Source of the DNA: Muscardinus avellanarius
Taxonomy: Eukaryota; Chordata; Mammalia; Rodentia; Gliridae
Reading direction: 5' to 3'
NCBI GenBank assembly: GCA_963383645.1
Contig: OY726560.1
Location: 32,673,003-32,737,002, forward strand
DNA: 64,000 bases
Below, piece after piece: positions 1 through 10,011 of this stretch. How positions within the stretch are numbered: the first letter of the stretch is position 1; each line of letters opens with the position of its first letter. Below the pieces are notes generated by a model. It was given only the letters and a program-made list of their open reading frames with translations, did not search any database and was not told the DNA's origin. The position numbers were made by a program, and so were the translations under genes.

Positions 1-1140
1 CAGATGGAGTAGGTAAAGTCTTCCAGCAGCTTCTGCGTACGGAAACAGCAGTGGTAGAATGACTTCTTGGCTTCTGCTCATGGGAATGAAATGCAAACCT
101 TCTGAAGACCCGAGTTCTATTAGCCATCTTCTGATAATGTTTCCTGTTAACAGCTTTCAGAGAAGCCACTAAGTGAACCTAAGGTGGCTTCAGCCGGCTG
201 TAATCTGAGGCTCATTGGGTAGAAAAACAGCACTTTGTACTATTTAAACACCCTCTGGAAGGCTTAGGGAGGAGAGGAAGGAAAATATTTGAGGAGATCA
301 ACTGGATGTTGTAGAATACAAGTAGCGTCACCTGAGAAGGATTAAAGTTTCCTCTGGGCTTGACCTGAATGGCAGCTAGCCACTTAGAAATCGCTTGTGA
401 AGCCCATCAGTGACTCGTTTTCTGTTGCGCAGTCTTCAACTTGCAGACATAAAGGGCCTAGAGATCTTAGGTCTTCAGTGGTTAAGTGACAGTGAAGTTT
501 TAAAAACTCCTGTGTTTTAGCTGTAGCTGGCCCTTTTTAATGACAGAATTCTTTATTCTCTTGAAGAACTTAGCTCATTGCTACTAATTAAGTTACCATT
601 GCCATGGGCTTTGTATGACCCATAAAAATAGGCCTACAATATGTATTTAATTTTACTATCTACTGAAATTAAAATGCACACAAATGTCTATTCAGAGGAT
701 TAAGTTAAAGAGCTTGTTTTATATTTTGGACATAAGCATGGAAATATAAAACATTGGCTCAAAAATCTATTGCAGGAGAAATATAACTGTAGAAATACAA
801 CATTCATAAAGTGCCTTTGTACTTTTAATAAAGCAAAAACTATTATGAACTGAAGAAATTGGTTATAAGGCAAGGAACTAGAAGAATGAATATAGCTTCT
901 CTTGGTAATAAAAGAATGCTTTTTTAAATCCAACATCTACAGTTTTTTAAAATAAGTAAACAAAGAATCTATATCTACTAGTAAGCGCCAATAGGCTGTA
1001 TCTTTTATGCTCGTCCTTATTTTTTGAAAGTTATTTTTGTAATGACCTCTGTATTATTGATGCATTTGGGTGTTTTGCCTTGGAAGCAAATGGTAAGACT
1101 TTACACTGTGTTTATGTATGAGGTTGGTTTTTTAAAAACA
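1..1140. other. Single-copy intronic sequence, no repeat recognised
   Basis: There is no SINE, L1 or LTR signature. Homeodomain-type TAATTA/TAATTAA cores occur near 580-600 and 650. It is AT-rich from about 540 onward. The minus-strand reading frame at 700-936 is low complexity and not credible as a gene. Conservation cannot be judged here. Confidence 0.5.
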
Positions 1141-1562
1141 CTGTAGTTTTTTATAATAAAAACCAAGTTTATTCATTGTTGAACATTTGGAAAACAAAAC
1201 AGTTCCATGCAGACAACAATTATCAATGCTCTTTCCACTCATTAATGAGTACTGTTAACATTGTGGCTTATATTATTCTGGATTCCTAACCTTTCTACAT
1301 AAATATAAAATTAAGGCATTTTCATATTATAAAGGTATATTCTTAACTATTTTAATGATATTTGGAATGTCTGCATCAGAGCTTATTAACTATATTTTAA
1401 AATTCATTTTTTTTTGTTGGGCAGTTGCATATTTCAGTATTATTCAAAAGGTTTTAGTACTAAAAATGCTGCTATAAAAATCTTTCTACATCTTTTACAC
1501 ATCTTTTTATATCCTTACCAATCATTCACAGGACTAGATATAACAATATACCCTAATCATGA

Positions 1563-1872
1563 CATTTATGAGTACTTACTATTGGGCAAACATTGCTCAT
1601 TTGTATGTGTGTGGAGCTAGGATTCAAACCCAGGTCCTCACTTATCCTAGGCAGGCACTCTACCACTGTACTATCTATCAGGTCCCTCAAGCATAGTTCT
1701 AAAGGCTACATATTATCCTCAGATGACCTTGTGGGAGACCTTATGTTTCTCCCCATTTTACAGATGAAGAGACAAGGCACCAGAAAATAAATACTTTTCC
1801 CAAGCTCACAGAGCTAGTGAGTGGTAGAGCTGGATTTTCAAACCAGGTGCCCTGACTCAGCAATGCTTTTGC
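1563..1872 (-). repeat. MIR SINE, split by an ID element
   Basis: The left part reads ATTTATGAGTACTTACTATTG, the reverse complement of the MIR 3' region. The right part (from about 1740) reads CCCCATTTTACAGATGAAGA, then CCCAAGCTCACAGAGCTAGT, then a GGATT-containing end, which is the classic MIR core in reverse. About 85 bp between the halves belongs to a tRNA-Ala-like ID insertion. Confidence 0.75.
1603..1690 (-). repeat. Old ID (tRNA-Ala-derived) element inside MIR
   Basis: It reads GATTCAAACCCAGGTCCTCA...CTAGGCAGGCACTCTACCACT, the reverse complement of a tRNA-Ala-type box B and box A unit. It is diverged, and its edges are only approximate. Confidence 0.6.
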
Positions 1873-2364
1873 CGACAAAGTGGACAGGTGAGGCTCTTGG
1901 TCTTAGTGCCTGGTATTCTCTAGCATGTTGTACTGATGCTGATTCTGTGAGTGGAAGATGGTGGCCATATTCACTTAAGCCTTTTGAGAATTTTAAAAAA
2001 TTTTACACATCTTATTAGATTGTTTCTATTGAGAATAAAAAAGGATCTCCTTTATCTCTCAAAAGTTCACTGTTTAAATAAGGACACAAGATACTCTCTC
2101 CCATTTTTCCTGACTCCAAATAACATGACTATCTACTCAGTTTCCTACATCATTTTTGCTTTTCTCAGGAGTATTTATTTCTATATCCTCTGTACAGTAT
2201 ATTTTGACTTCGTTTTAAGTCTGTTGCCATTTTGTAGGCCACACGATGGCCATGCCCCTCCCCTTTCAGCAGTTTTCTGGCTGATCTTCCTGTGATCCAT
2301 TAGTCATGGGGCACCCAGGGTGTTTGCTTAGAAAATAAAAGTCTTCACTTAAATGCTTTAGATT
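1873..2364. other. Single-copy or unassigned intronic sequence
   Basis: Nothing recognisable. The + strand reading frame at 1951-2295 (114 codons) starts beside the MIR, is rich in hydrophobic residues from T-rich DNA, and shows no family resemblance. Confidence 0.4.
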
Positions 2365-2866
2365 TCCATTGTAGCCCCAATAAACTGCAAGCTCCTTGTC
2401 CATCCTGGAAAACTCACTGTGACTTGACCCTTGCCTGCTTCTCTAGCTTTCCTTTTGGCATCTTAGTCCTGCTGGCACTTGTTTCTTAAACACTCTGCTC
2501 TTCTTGTTCCTGCCACTTTGGTGCAGAGGATCTGTTCCTTTCTCTGAGCTCCTGTAGGCTGACAGGACCACCAGGTAAAAAGAGCTTTGGGTTCCTGGAT
2601 GACTCTGTAGACATCTTCCTGCTACATATCTGCACTGGACCCTGGATGAGGAAGGAAACTTTAGATGAACCACTGATACAAGAGCCTTGTTTGTCTCAGA
2701 ATGTAGCATTGCTTATCCTAACTAATACCGGCTTTCTTTTCCCTACTGAAGCTTTGGAGCAAAAGTTCCTAAAGGTTGGGGGTCTTGATCACATTGTATT
2801 GCCAGGGCTCAGCACAGATCTTAGCCTGCTGTGGATGTCCAATAAATAATTTTTGAACAAATAAAT
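2365..2866 (+). repeat. L2 LINE 3'-end fragments
   Basis: Two pieces resemble the L2 3' end. AAACTGCAAGCTCCTTGTCC is near 2384. GCTCAGCACAGATCTTAGCC followed by GATGTCCAATAAATAATTTT lies near 2808-2855, matching the usual '...cctggcacatagtaggtgctcaataaatatttg' layout. The stretch between them (2450-2750) is unassigned. Confidence 0.5.
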
Positions 2867-3169
2867 GCAAGGTGTATACACTATGCCAATACATAATTTC
2901 AGACAGAAATCTAAAACAGTGGTACAGATTAGAAAATATCTTCTGAGTTCAGAGAGGAATAAACATTGTGGTGATAATTTCCTAGGATAAGAACTTGAGC
3001 TAACTCTTAAGCATAAGGTACTCATTGTTTATGAAGTAATTCTTACATCTTTTAGCTACAAATGTTTTGAAAATATATTTTGAATGCATAGTATAGTAAT
3101 TTCACACGTAAACTACAGAATTAAATTGTACTTCACATATTAGATCATGTCAGATCATTTTTTTAAAAT

Positions 3170-3357
3170 TTGCAATTCTGGAGATTAGACCCAGGGCATT
3201 CTACTTCTAAGCTACACCCAAAACCCTATTTTGAAACAGGATCTTACTAAGTTATAGAGTGCTTTACTAAGTAGCCAAGGCTGGCTGTGAACCTGCGGTT
3301 CTCCTGTCTCAGACTCCCAAGTTCTGGGATTACAAGCATGTGCCACCACGCCCAGTG
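3170..3357 (-). repeat. B1-dID dimeric SINE
   Basis: On the + strand it reads from the ID half (GGAGATTAGACCCAGGGCAT) through the linker (TATTTTGAAACAGG) to the B1 end (GGATTACAAGCATGTGCCAC CACGCCC), so the element lies on the minus strand. The B1 half is related to 7SL RNA and the ID half to tRNA-Ala. Mobilisation depends on L1 enzymes. Confidence 0.85.
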
Positions 3358-3704
3358 TGAAGATCATTTTTATAATCACATGCTTTTAACTGGAATATTG
3401 AAAATGTCTTCCGTTTTATTTCTTAATGATTATGAGCAATATTGTTTGACATTTAAGAATTTTTGAATTTATGCAAGTAATATCTGCTTTTATTTCTTAT
3501 ATAATGAAATTCCTTGATAAAAGTTCAGTAGGTTATTTTGCTTATCTAGTGGTGGAAACAGTTTGGAATAAGGATCTGGTGATACTTCTTCTAGAACTAT
3601 TAGTAGGCACTAAGGAAAAGAAATTGTTTAGCATTTCACTATTGGTAGGTTATATTTCTTAGCCAGAAATAAGGATTTCTAACCTTTTAAAGAAAAGAGT
3701 CTTT
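3358..3704. other. Unassigned AT-rich intronic spacer
   Basis: It lies between two minus-strand SINEs. No repeat family or coding signal was recognised. Confidence 0.4.
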
Positions 3705-3921
3705 TGTTTTTGTGTGGTACTGAGGATGGAATCCAGGGCAATTCTACCTCTGAGCTTCACCCCTAGCCTTATTTTTTTTATTCTTTACTTTTTGAAACAG
3801 GGTCTCACTGAGTTGCAAGAGGCCTTACTAAGTAGTAGCTGAGGCTGTCCGTGAACCACGATCCTTCTCTCTAAGCTTCCCAAATACTGGGATTACAAGT
3901 GTGTGCCACCATGCCCAGCTG
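3705..3921 (-). repeat. B1-dID SINE
   Basis: The ID half starts at TGTGGTACTGAGGATGGAAT and the B1 end reads GATTACAAGTGTGTGCCACC ATGCCCAGC. A short GAGTCT lies just outside both edges and may be the target-site duplication. Confidence 0.88.
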
Positions 3922-3944
3922 AGAGTCTAATTTTAATTTGTGGG

Positions 3945-4135
3945 TAGTCTTGGCTTCTGGGCGTGGAGACGACTGGCAGGAGGAGAGTGGCTGTGGTGGG
4001 CTGGTGGATCCAGCTGGGGCAGGCTGTAGGCACCTTCCCACCCAGGAGCTCCCCCTGCAGGCCAGGTAAGGAAGGGTGAGCAGTGGCAGCAGGTGTTCCA
4101 GGACTCATGATCCAGCTAGACAGGTTCGGTACCGC
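3945..4135. other. GC-rich single-copy island
   Basis: This block of about 190 bp is clearly richer in G+C than its surroundings. It contains CTGGCAGGAGGAGAGTGGCT and ends in several CpGs (GGTTCGGTACCGCGG). It has no SINE signature. CCAGGTAAGG could serve as a cryptic splice donor, but nothing supports use of it. Confidence 0.45.
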
Positions 4136-4245
4136 GGTTGAGCCTTAGAAGGCATAGTATCTGAGTCTTTTATTGATACTTACATTGCCAGTGACTTTGG
4201 AATGTAATATTCTACCCGAATTAGTCCTAACAGGTGGTTGTTCAC

Positions 4246-4248
<3 letters not shown>

Positions 4249-4300
<52 letters not shown>

Positions 4301-4310
4301 GTGATAGAGT

Positions 4311-4352
<42 letters not shown>

Positions 4353-4353
4353 A
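4249..4353. repeat. Compound (CA)n - (TG)n - (GA)n microsatellite
   Basis: About 46 bp of CA, a 14-bp spacer, about 24 bp of GT, then about 18 bp of GA. The CA and TG runs are reverse complements and could pair. Confidence 0.97.
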
Positions 4354-4524
4354 AGATTGATTAAAAAAACTTAATATCACTGTTTTGACCAGATATCCTG
4401 TTTATTTAAAATAAGAAGTTTGAACTCACATGTCCAAAGAATCACCAAGGATAAAATTAATATATCTACTCTTTAGTCCAAATTTGTGCACTGATTAAAA
4501 TGTTTTCATGTCTTCATTACTGTG

Positions 4525-4665
4525 CAATGTTGACCAGCTCATTTTACATTATTTGTCTGTTTTCCTGTTCATAACATGAGTACTGGTTGCCTACCTTACA
4601 GTTTTGTCACGAGAACCAAAGAGACACCACACGTCACAGCCTTGACAGCTCTTGGCACAGAGCCG
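4525..4665 (+). repeat. MIR SINE 3' part
   Basis: TTTTCCTGTTCATAACATGA followed by GGTTGCCTACCTTACAG and CTCTTGGCACAGAGCC matches the MIR 3' half (upper-case layout 'cctcatctgtaaaatg...cctacctcatag...gcctggcacata'). Confidence 0.55.
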
Positions 4666-5066
4666 GTGGGCAGTGATCCTTCTCTGCTGCTAATTGAATT
4701 TTCCACGTGATTCCTCTGTGGATGTTTCTTGCTAGTATTTGCCTCCCACACAAAATCTCTCATAAATCCTTTTAAAATTCATTCTAACTCCAATGAACCA
4801 CTGAGGCAGCCCTATGATGCATAGAAACTGGAGCTAAGGTGCAGTTTTATTAACCTGGTGGTGGTGAGAACAATGGCTGAGGAAACTGTGCTGTCAGACT
4901 CAGTGTCCAATTGCAGGTGAGAGTGGAGTCCTCAAAGGAAGGCGCCGTTTCTTTCCTCCGGCTGCTTCTGGGGAGGAAGAGAGAACGAGCAAGCACAGAG
5001 ATACTAAATGCTGCTAGTTAAGGTGCAAAATAAAAGTTATAATAAGTAATGTTTATAGAAACGTGC
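4666..5066. other. Unassigned intronic sequence
   Basis: No repeat recognised. It includes GGAAGGCGCCGTTTCTTTCC near 4937 and a purine-rich stretch at 4970-4990. It could be single copy. Confidence 0.4.
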
Positions 5067-5080
5067 CAAACTAGAACTTT

Positions 5081-5291
5081 TTTTTTTGTGTGTGATACTG
5101 TTGATTGAACCCAGGGTCATGCTATTTCCGAGCTCTATCCCCAGCTCTATTTAAAAAAAAAATTTTAAAACAGGGCCTCACTAAATTGCTGAGGACCTTG
5201 CTAAGTTGCCAAAGCTGGCCTTGAACCGGCTACCCTCTTGTCTCAGCCTCTCAAGTACAGGGATTCTAGGTATACACCATGCATGCCCACC
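5081..5291 (-). repeat. B1-dID SINE with target-site duplication
   Basis: ID half GATTGAACCCAGGGTCATGC; B1 half ends ACCATGCATGCCCACC. It is flanked by CAAACTAGAACTTT at 5067-5080 and CAAGCTAGAACTTT at 5292-5305. Confidence 0.9.
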
Positions 5292-5319
5292 CAAGCTAGA
5301 ACTTTGTTACCTTCTTCTC

Positions 5320-5510
5320 TTTCTTTTTGTGGTTTGAAACCAGGGGCATTCTACCTCCGAGCTACACTGCCAGCCCTATTTTATTTTTTATTTTAAAATA
5401 GGGTCTCATTAAGTTGTTGAGGGCCTTGTTAAATTGTTGAGGCTGTCCTTCAACCTGTGATTTTCCTGTCTCAGCCCCTCAATTACAAGCATGCACCACT
5501 AGGCCTGGCT
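5320..5510 (-). repeat. B1-dID SINE, second insertion at the same target
   Basis: ID half TTTGAAACCAGGGGCATTCT; B1 end GCACCACTAGGCCTGGCT. The same target word CAAGCTAGAACTTT flanks it at 5292-5305 and 5511-5524, so two insertions share one site. Confidence 0.9.
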
Positions 5511-5647
5511 CAAGCTAGAACTTTAAATCAGCACCTGTTTAGTTTCCCAGCTTTCTGTATGATCGAATTCCTACATGTTTCAGCTTTATATGAATAGGGT
5601 TAGCTTATTTTACTGTGAGAATGAATCAGTTTAGAATTTCTCCACCA

Positions 5648-5866
5648 GGCCGAGTATGGTGGTGCTGCACGCTTGTAATCCCCAGCATTCAGGAGGCTGA
5701 GACAGGAGGATCCGTGTTCACAGCCAGTCTCAGCTACTTAGTGAATCCCTTTTCAACTCAGTGAGACCTTGTTTCAAAATGAATAAAAAATCAGGCTGGA
5801 GGTATAGCTCAGAGGTAGAATGCCCTGGGTCCCATTCCAAGTGCTGGGGAAAAAAAAAAAAAGAAT
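5648..5866 (+). repeat. B1-dID SINE
   Basis: It starts GGCCGAGTATGGTGGTGC and carries the B1 core GGAGGCTGAGACAGGAGGAT, the linker CAAAATGAATAAAAAATC and the ID half GAGGTATAGCTCAGAGGTAG, ending in a 12-nt A tail. It lies in inverted orientation about 140 bp from the minus-strand SINE upstream. Confidence 0.92.
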
Positions 5867-8004
5867 TACAAAGAATTACTCCAGCAACTGAGAAAGTTAA
5901 ATTTTATTTTTAATGTTATTTACAATAGAAAATTTGCTTTCTTACTAATATACATCTGAATCAATATTTTGATGTGTACACATCTTAATTTAGTGTGTTG
6001 CCAACAAGTAGTATAAGTTACCAAAGAAATGTCCACGGAAATCACTCTTAAGTGACAAGAGTTAAGCTTACTTAACTCTGGTCATGGATGTGACTTGACA
6101 GTTGTCTCTGGTGACAGTTAAGTAGAAAATTCAGGTATAAGAGGCTGGAGCCCCAGGTGGGCATCATCTCATTGTGACTGTGGTCTTTGAATCTTTCTGG
6201 GCTGCATGTTGTTATAAGAATGGATCTGAGTACATGATTGTCACTCCCTCTCCTGTCCCTGTTCACTCTTTTTTCTCTTCCCTTTCTGGGATGTTACCCC
6301 AAACGGCTTTGTCCAGAAGTTTCACTTGTCCCTTCAAGACGTCATATCACAGCTCTGACAAGATCCTCATGACTAGGAGGCTTCTCTCCTGCTCTCAAAC
6401 CACTCATTCTTTATTTCCAAGTATTGTTATTTATATTTACAAGGCTTTCGGGAAACTTGTAGTGTTTTAAATATATATTTTTAAATCCCTCACGTCTTAG
6501 TATCCGCATCTTCTTTTCAGTGCAAAAAGCAGATAGCTCCAAAAAACTTGAATTATTTTTTTCCGGTTTCTTTCCTTTTTTTCCCATTGACAAAACTGTA
6601 CAACCCCAAACCTTAACTAGGCTAAATCTCAAGTCCATCTCTGCACCTGCCTTCCGGTGGCCTCTGCTGTGTTTTCTCTCAACTTGGTGACTGCCAATAG
6701 CACTCGGTCTAGATCACTCTATGGTAATGGACCTCCAGTTTTAACATTTAGATGAGCTTTCATTTTCTCTCCTTTAACGTTTCAGTTTTTCTTTTTCTTC
6801 AAGTGTGTTTATCCGTGAAGCTGTGGATTCAGTGGAGACCACAGATGGCTTTGTCCCTGGTTTCACCCCAGCATTATTCTCCAGCTCTTGCACAAGTCTG
6901 GCGTGTTACTGGACTTTATGGTGTAAGGAGACTCTTCACTTCTTGATGCCTCAGAGGCACGCTGCTGGAGCCACCATTGAAGTTATCCTCCCAGGGAGAA
7001 ATCGGAAGGTTCAAGTCAGTAAAAGGGAATCCAGGGAAAAGCAGCTGAACAACCCCCATCCCCAGACTCTTTTGCCCTTGGAGGCATAGATAACTTGTTC
7101 TCTCTGATCTCGTCCAGTATATCATGTTGCTCCCTCACCCTCCCTGCGCCCAGCCCAGAGGATGGGGTGAGATGGGGACCCATTGTCAGGTACAGCCAGA
7201 TCTCGGGTCCTGCTTAAAAGCTACCGGGCAGTGGCAGCAGCTTTGCCTGGAGTCTTTCATTTACTCAAGCTCACAACTTCTTTGCTTTGTTTCTTCTAAA
7301 TGGGTTTATTAATGCCACCTTGCCGGCTCTTGTTTTAGAATCCTGTTTTACTTTTAATTTTGATTGAACTAGAAATAAACAGCAACACAGAAGGGATAGT
7401 GAAAACAGACATCTATACATAGCCTAGAATATAAAATGAGCCTTTTGACATATTTGCTTTGTCTGTCTAAGTATAAATAAACACACCTATCCGTGTTATT
7501 TTTTTTAACTGGTAGACTTACAGATATTTAGTAAGGCCCTGTGAAGGAAATAATTATCCAAAAGGATGAATTAACTCTTACATAAACTCTTTTAAACCAA
7601 GTTTTATTATAATTGATGTCTACCTCAAGTTCAAAACCTAATGAAAGCTAATATTGCAGTAATTAAATATGTATAAGTAAAAAAAAAAAGCATCTTGTTT
7701 TCATTGGGAAGCTCTTTTTTTCCTGGGACTGCGGAAATTCTATTTGAAATTGCAATAGATATAAAACAAATAGATTCTGGAAATAGTGATTTGGAGGATA
7801 CCGAAGATTTCCCAATGTTGACCGAGTGTAGTGGAAAAAAAGAACAGAGACTGACTGGCTTTGTTTTTTTTTTTTTTTTTTTTTTGTTGTTGTTCTCCCA
7901 GACATTGTGGAATTATGTACATAATAGAAAAGATAAAGTTTTATAATTCTAAGCTTAGGGTAAAAAAAATAGTGGAATGGGAAGAGCTTTTTGCCTCCTT
8001 CCTA
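5867..8004. other. Long spacer without recognised repeats except homopolymer runs
   Basis: Just over 2 kb. The part around 6640-7330 is more GC-balanced than the rest and shows no family match. Poly-A at 7681-7689 and poly-T at 7865-7885 are the only low-complexity runs. Reading frames here reach at most 98 codons and show no domain. Confidence 0.4.
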
Positions 8005-8014
8005 AATGTTAGGG

Positions 8015-8216
8015 ATTTATTTATTTATTTATTTATTTTGGTGGTACTGGGGTTCCTGGAAACCCTTCTACCTCCGGGTTACACTCCCAGACCTATTTTA
8101 TATTTTTTATTTGTAAATGGTCTCTTAAGCCAGCGAGGCTGGCTGTGAACCAGAGCGATCTTCCTGTCTCCGCCTCCCAAGCGCGGGGATTACAAGCGTG
8201 CGCCACCACGCCCGGT
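8015..8216 (-). repeat. Young-type B1-dID SINE (GTTCCTGGAAACCC subfamily)
   Basis: It reads an (ATTT)n tail, GGGGTTCCTGGAAACCCTTC, a shortened B1 segment GTCTCTTAAGCCAGCGAGGC, then GCGTGCGCCACCACGCCCGG. It is flanked by a perfect 10-bp duplication AATGTTAGGG at 8005-8014 and 8217-8226. CpGs are well preserved. Confidence 0.95.
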
Positions 8217-8569
8217 AATGTTAGGGTTTTACAGGGACAGGAAAGCCTAAGCTATTTGTAACTCTAGAGAATGTCATTTTGGAAAGCCAAGATTCCAGGT
8301 AAACGAAACACAGTATTTTAAGCATTAGAACTTTTAAGACACAAATACATTTTAAAACATATTTTACTGATGTGAATAGATTTGTTTATAATGTCACTGT
8401 TACTTTGCGATTTCCTGTCATTTCTAGTAAGAGCTCTCATGTTATTGGGCAGTCTGGTGTGGGACAGAAAGGTAAACAGGTGTTGACAGGTTAGCTCTAC
8501 GTCTCCCATCTCCAAGTATTCCTGGAACTTCCTCTTTTAAAGTCTCTCATGAGAGGTGAGGTGCTTAAT

Positions 8570-8745
8570 GGATAGCCCTGATCTGTGGATCTTCAGCAAG
8601 TTGCTGGAGCTTGGTAGGCCTCAGTTCTCTCCATCTGTTAAATGGATGTTAATGGTACTCCCATTCTTAGCGTAATTTTGAAGATTAGGTGGCAATCCTA
8701 AAAAGTGCCTTATTCTACCTAGCATGTAATAAAGATAAAAAAAGT
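8570..8745 (+). repeat. MIR SINE
   Basis: CAGCAAGTTGCTGGAGC, then GCCTCAGTTCTCTCCATCTG, TTAAATGGATGTTAATGGTA and GCATGTAATAAAGAT follow the MIR consensus order. Confidence 0.75.
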
Positions 8746-8993
8746 GTCTCTAATTTTCTGTTGAATATTTAATAAATATGCAGAAGTAGGTCCCTTGTAT
8801 ATAGATAGATATCCTTTAAAGAAAAAAAAGTGTCAATTCTTTAGCTAGTCCCTTTACCTTGATGCAATTAGTAGGATGTAGACTACTAATTGCATATAGA
8901 CTATAGCTGCTTTTTAAATGATACCTGCTTTCTTATTCATCTACTTATTCAGGAGGTGGAAACCATTCCCAGCAACCTTACAAGAACTTTCTT

Positions 8994-9211
8994 TTCTTTT
9001 CTTTTTTTTGTGGTACTACAGATGGAACCCAGGGGCTTTCTACCTCCAAGCTATACCCCCAGCCCTATTTTTTTATTCTTTATTTTGAAACAGGGTCTCA
9101 CTGAGTTGCAAAGGGCCTCATTAAGTAGCTGAGGCTGGCCACGAACAAAGATCCTCATGTCTCAGCCTCCAAAATGGTGGGATTACAAGCCTGCGCCACC
9201 ACACCTGGCTC
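8994..9211 (-). repeat. B1-dID SINE with 13-bp target-site duplication
   Basis: ID half GATGGAACCCAGGGGCTTTC; B1 end GCGCCACCACACCTGGCTC. CAAGAACTTTCTT occurs at 8981-8993 and again at 9212-9224. Confidence 0.95.
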
Positions 9212-9254
9212 CAAGAACTTTCTTGAACATAACTATATTAAACTTCTATTTTCT

Positions 9255-9258
<4 letters not shown>

Positions 9259-9300
<42 letters not shown>
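9259..9300. repeat. (AT)n microsatellite
   Basis: About 42 bp of uninterrupted AT. It is self-complementary and likely to be length-variable. Confidence 0.97.
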
Positions 9301-9303
<3 letters not shown>

Positions 9304-9793
9304 AGAGTGTTTCTTAAAATGTCCCCGAGGTGTTTGGTTGCACCTCTCTAATGAGATGCACAAATTCTTCATCATTTTCAAAAGATGGCTCTTCTGCTGG
9401 CCAAACAGTAGGTTGCAGGTTTCTCTAAATTCTCCTTCATTTACTTGGCTTCTGACATAGTGGGATTAAAAATTGCAATTTAAATTTTTATAGTAAGATT
9501 GAAGGTTTTGATGAATATTTCTGGTACATGATTAAATTTCACATTCATTAGTAATGATTCATATCCTGGCTAATACCTCTAAGTTATATTAGGAAATATT
9601 GAAGAGCTGGAAGGTGATAAAAATGATCCTGACTTGCTAGCCCTGCTTCTGCAGGTTACCGCTGGCAGAGAAGTGGCCCCGTGGCTTCCTGGCGAGCCCC
9701 ACAGGATGCTCAGTCTCTGGTACTGCCATCTGCGTGTGACTCATGGCGGCTTCTGGTCCCCATCTTTGCTTTGTTTTCCCAGATATTTCTTTC
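9301..9793. other. Unassigned intronic sequence
   Basis: No repeat recognised. The GC-balanced part at 9640-9770 (GCTGGCAGAGAAGTGGCCCC...GACTCATGGCGGCTTCTGG) stands out from its AT-rich surroundings but has no credible coding frame. Confidence 0.4.
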
Positions 9794-9808
9794 TTTTTAA
9801 CCTTTCTT

Positions 9809-9996
9809 TTTTTTTCTGGTGTTGGGGATTGAACACAGGAGTCTTCTACCTCTGAGCCACACATCCAGCACTTTTTATTTTTATTTTGAAACAGGGTCTT
9901 GCTAACTTTCTGAGGCTGGTGTCCTGAATCTGCTATACTCCTGTCTCAGCCTCCCAAGCACTGGGCTTACAGGTGTGTGCCACTGTGCTTGGCTTA
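9809..9996 (-). repeat. B1-dID SINE with 15-bp target-site duplication
   Basis: ID half GGGGATTGAACACAGGAGTC; B1 end GTGTGTGCCACTGTGCTTGG. TTTTTAACCTTTCTT is repeated at 9794-9808 and 9997-10011. Confidence 0.95.
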
Positions 9997-10011
9997 TTTT
10001 TAACCTTTCTT

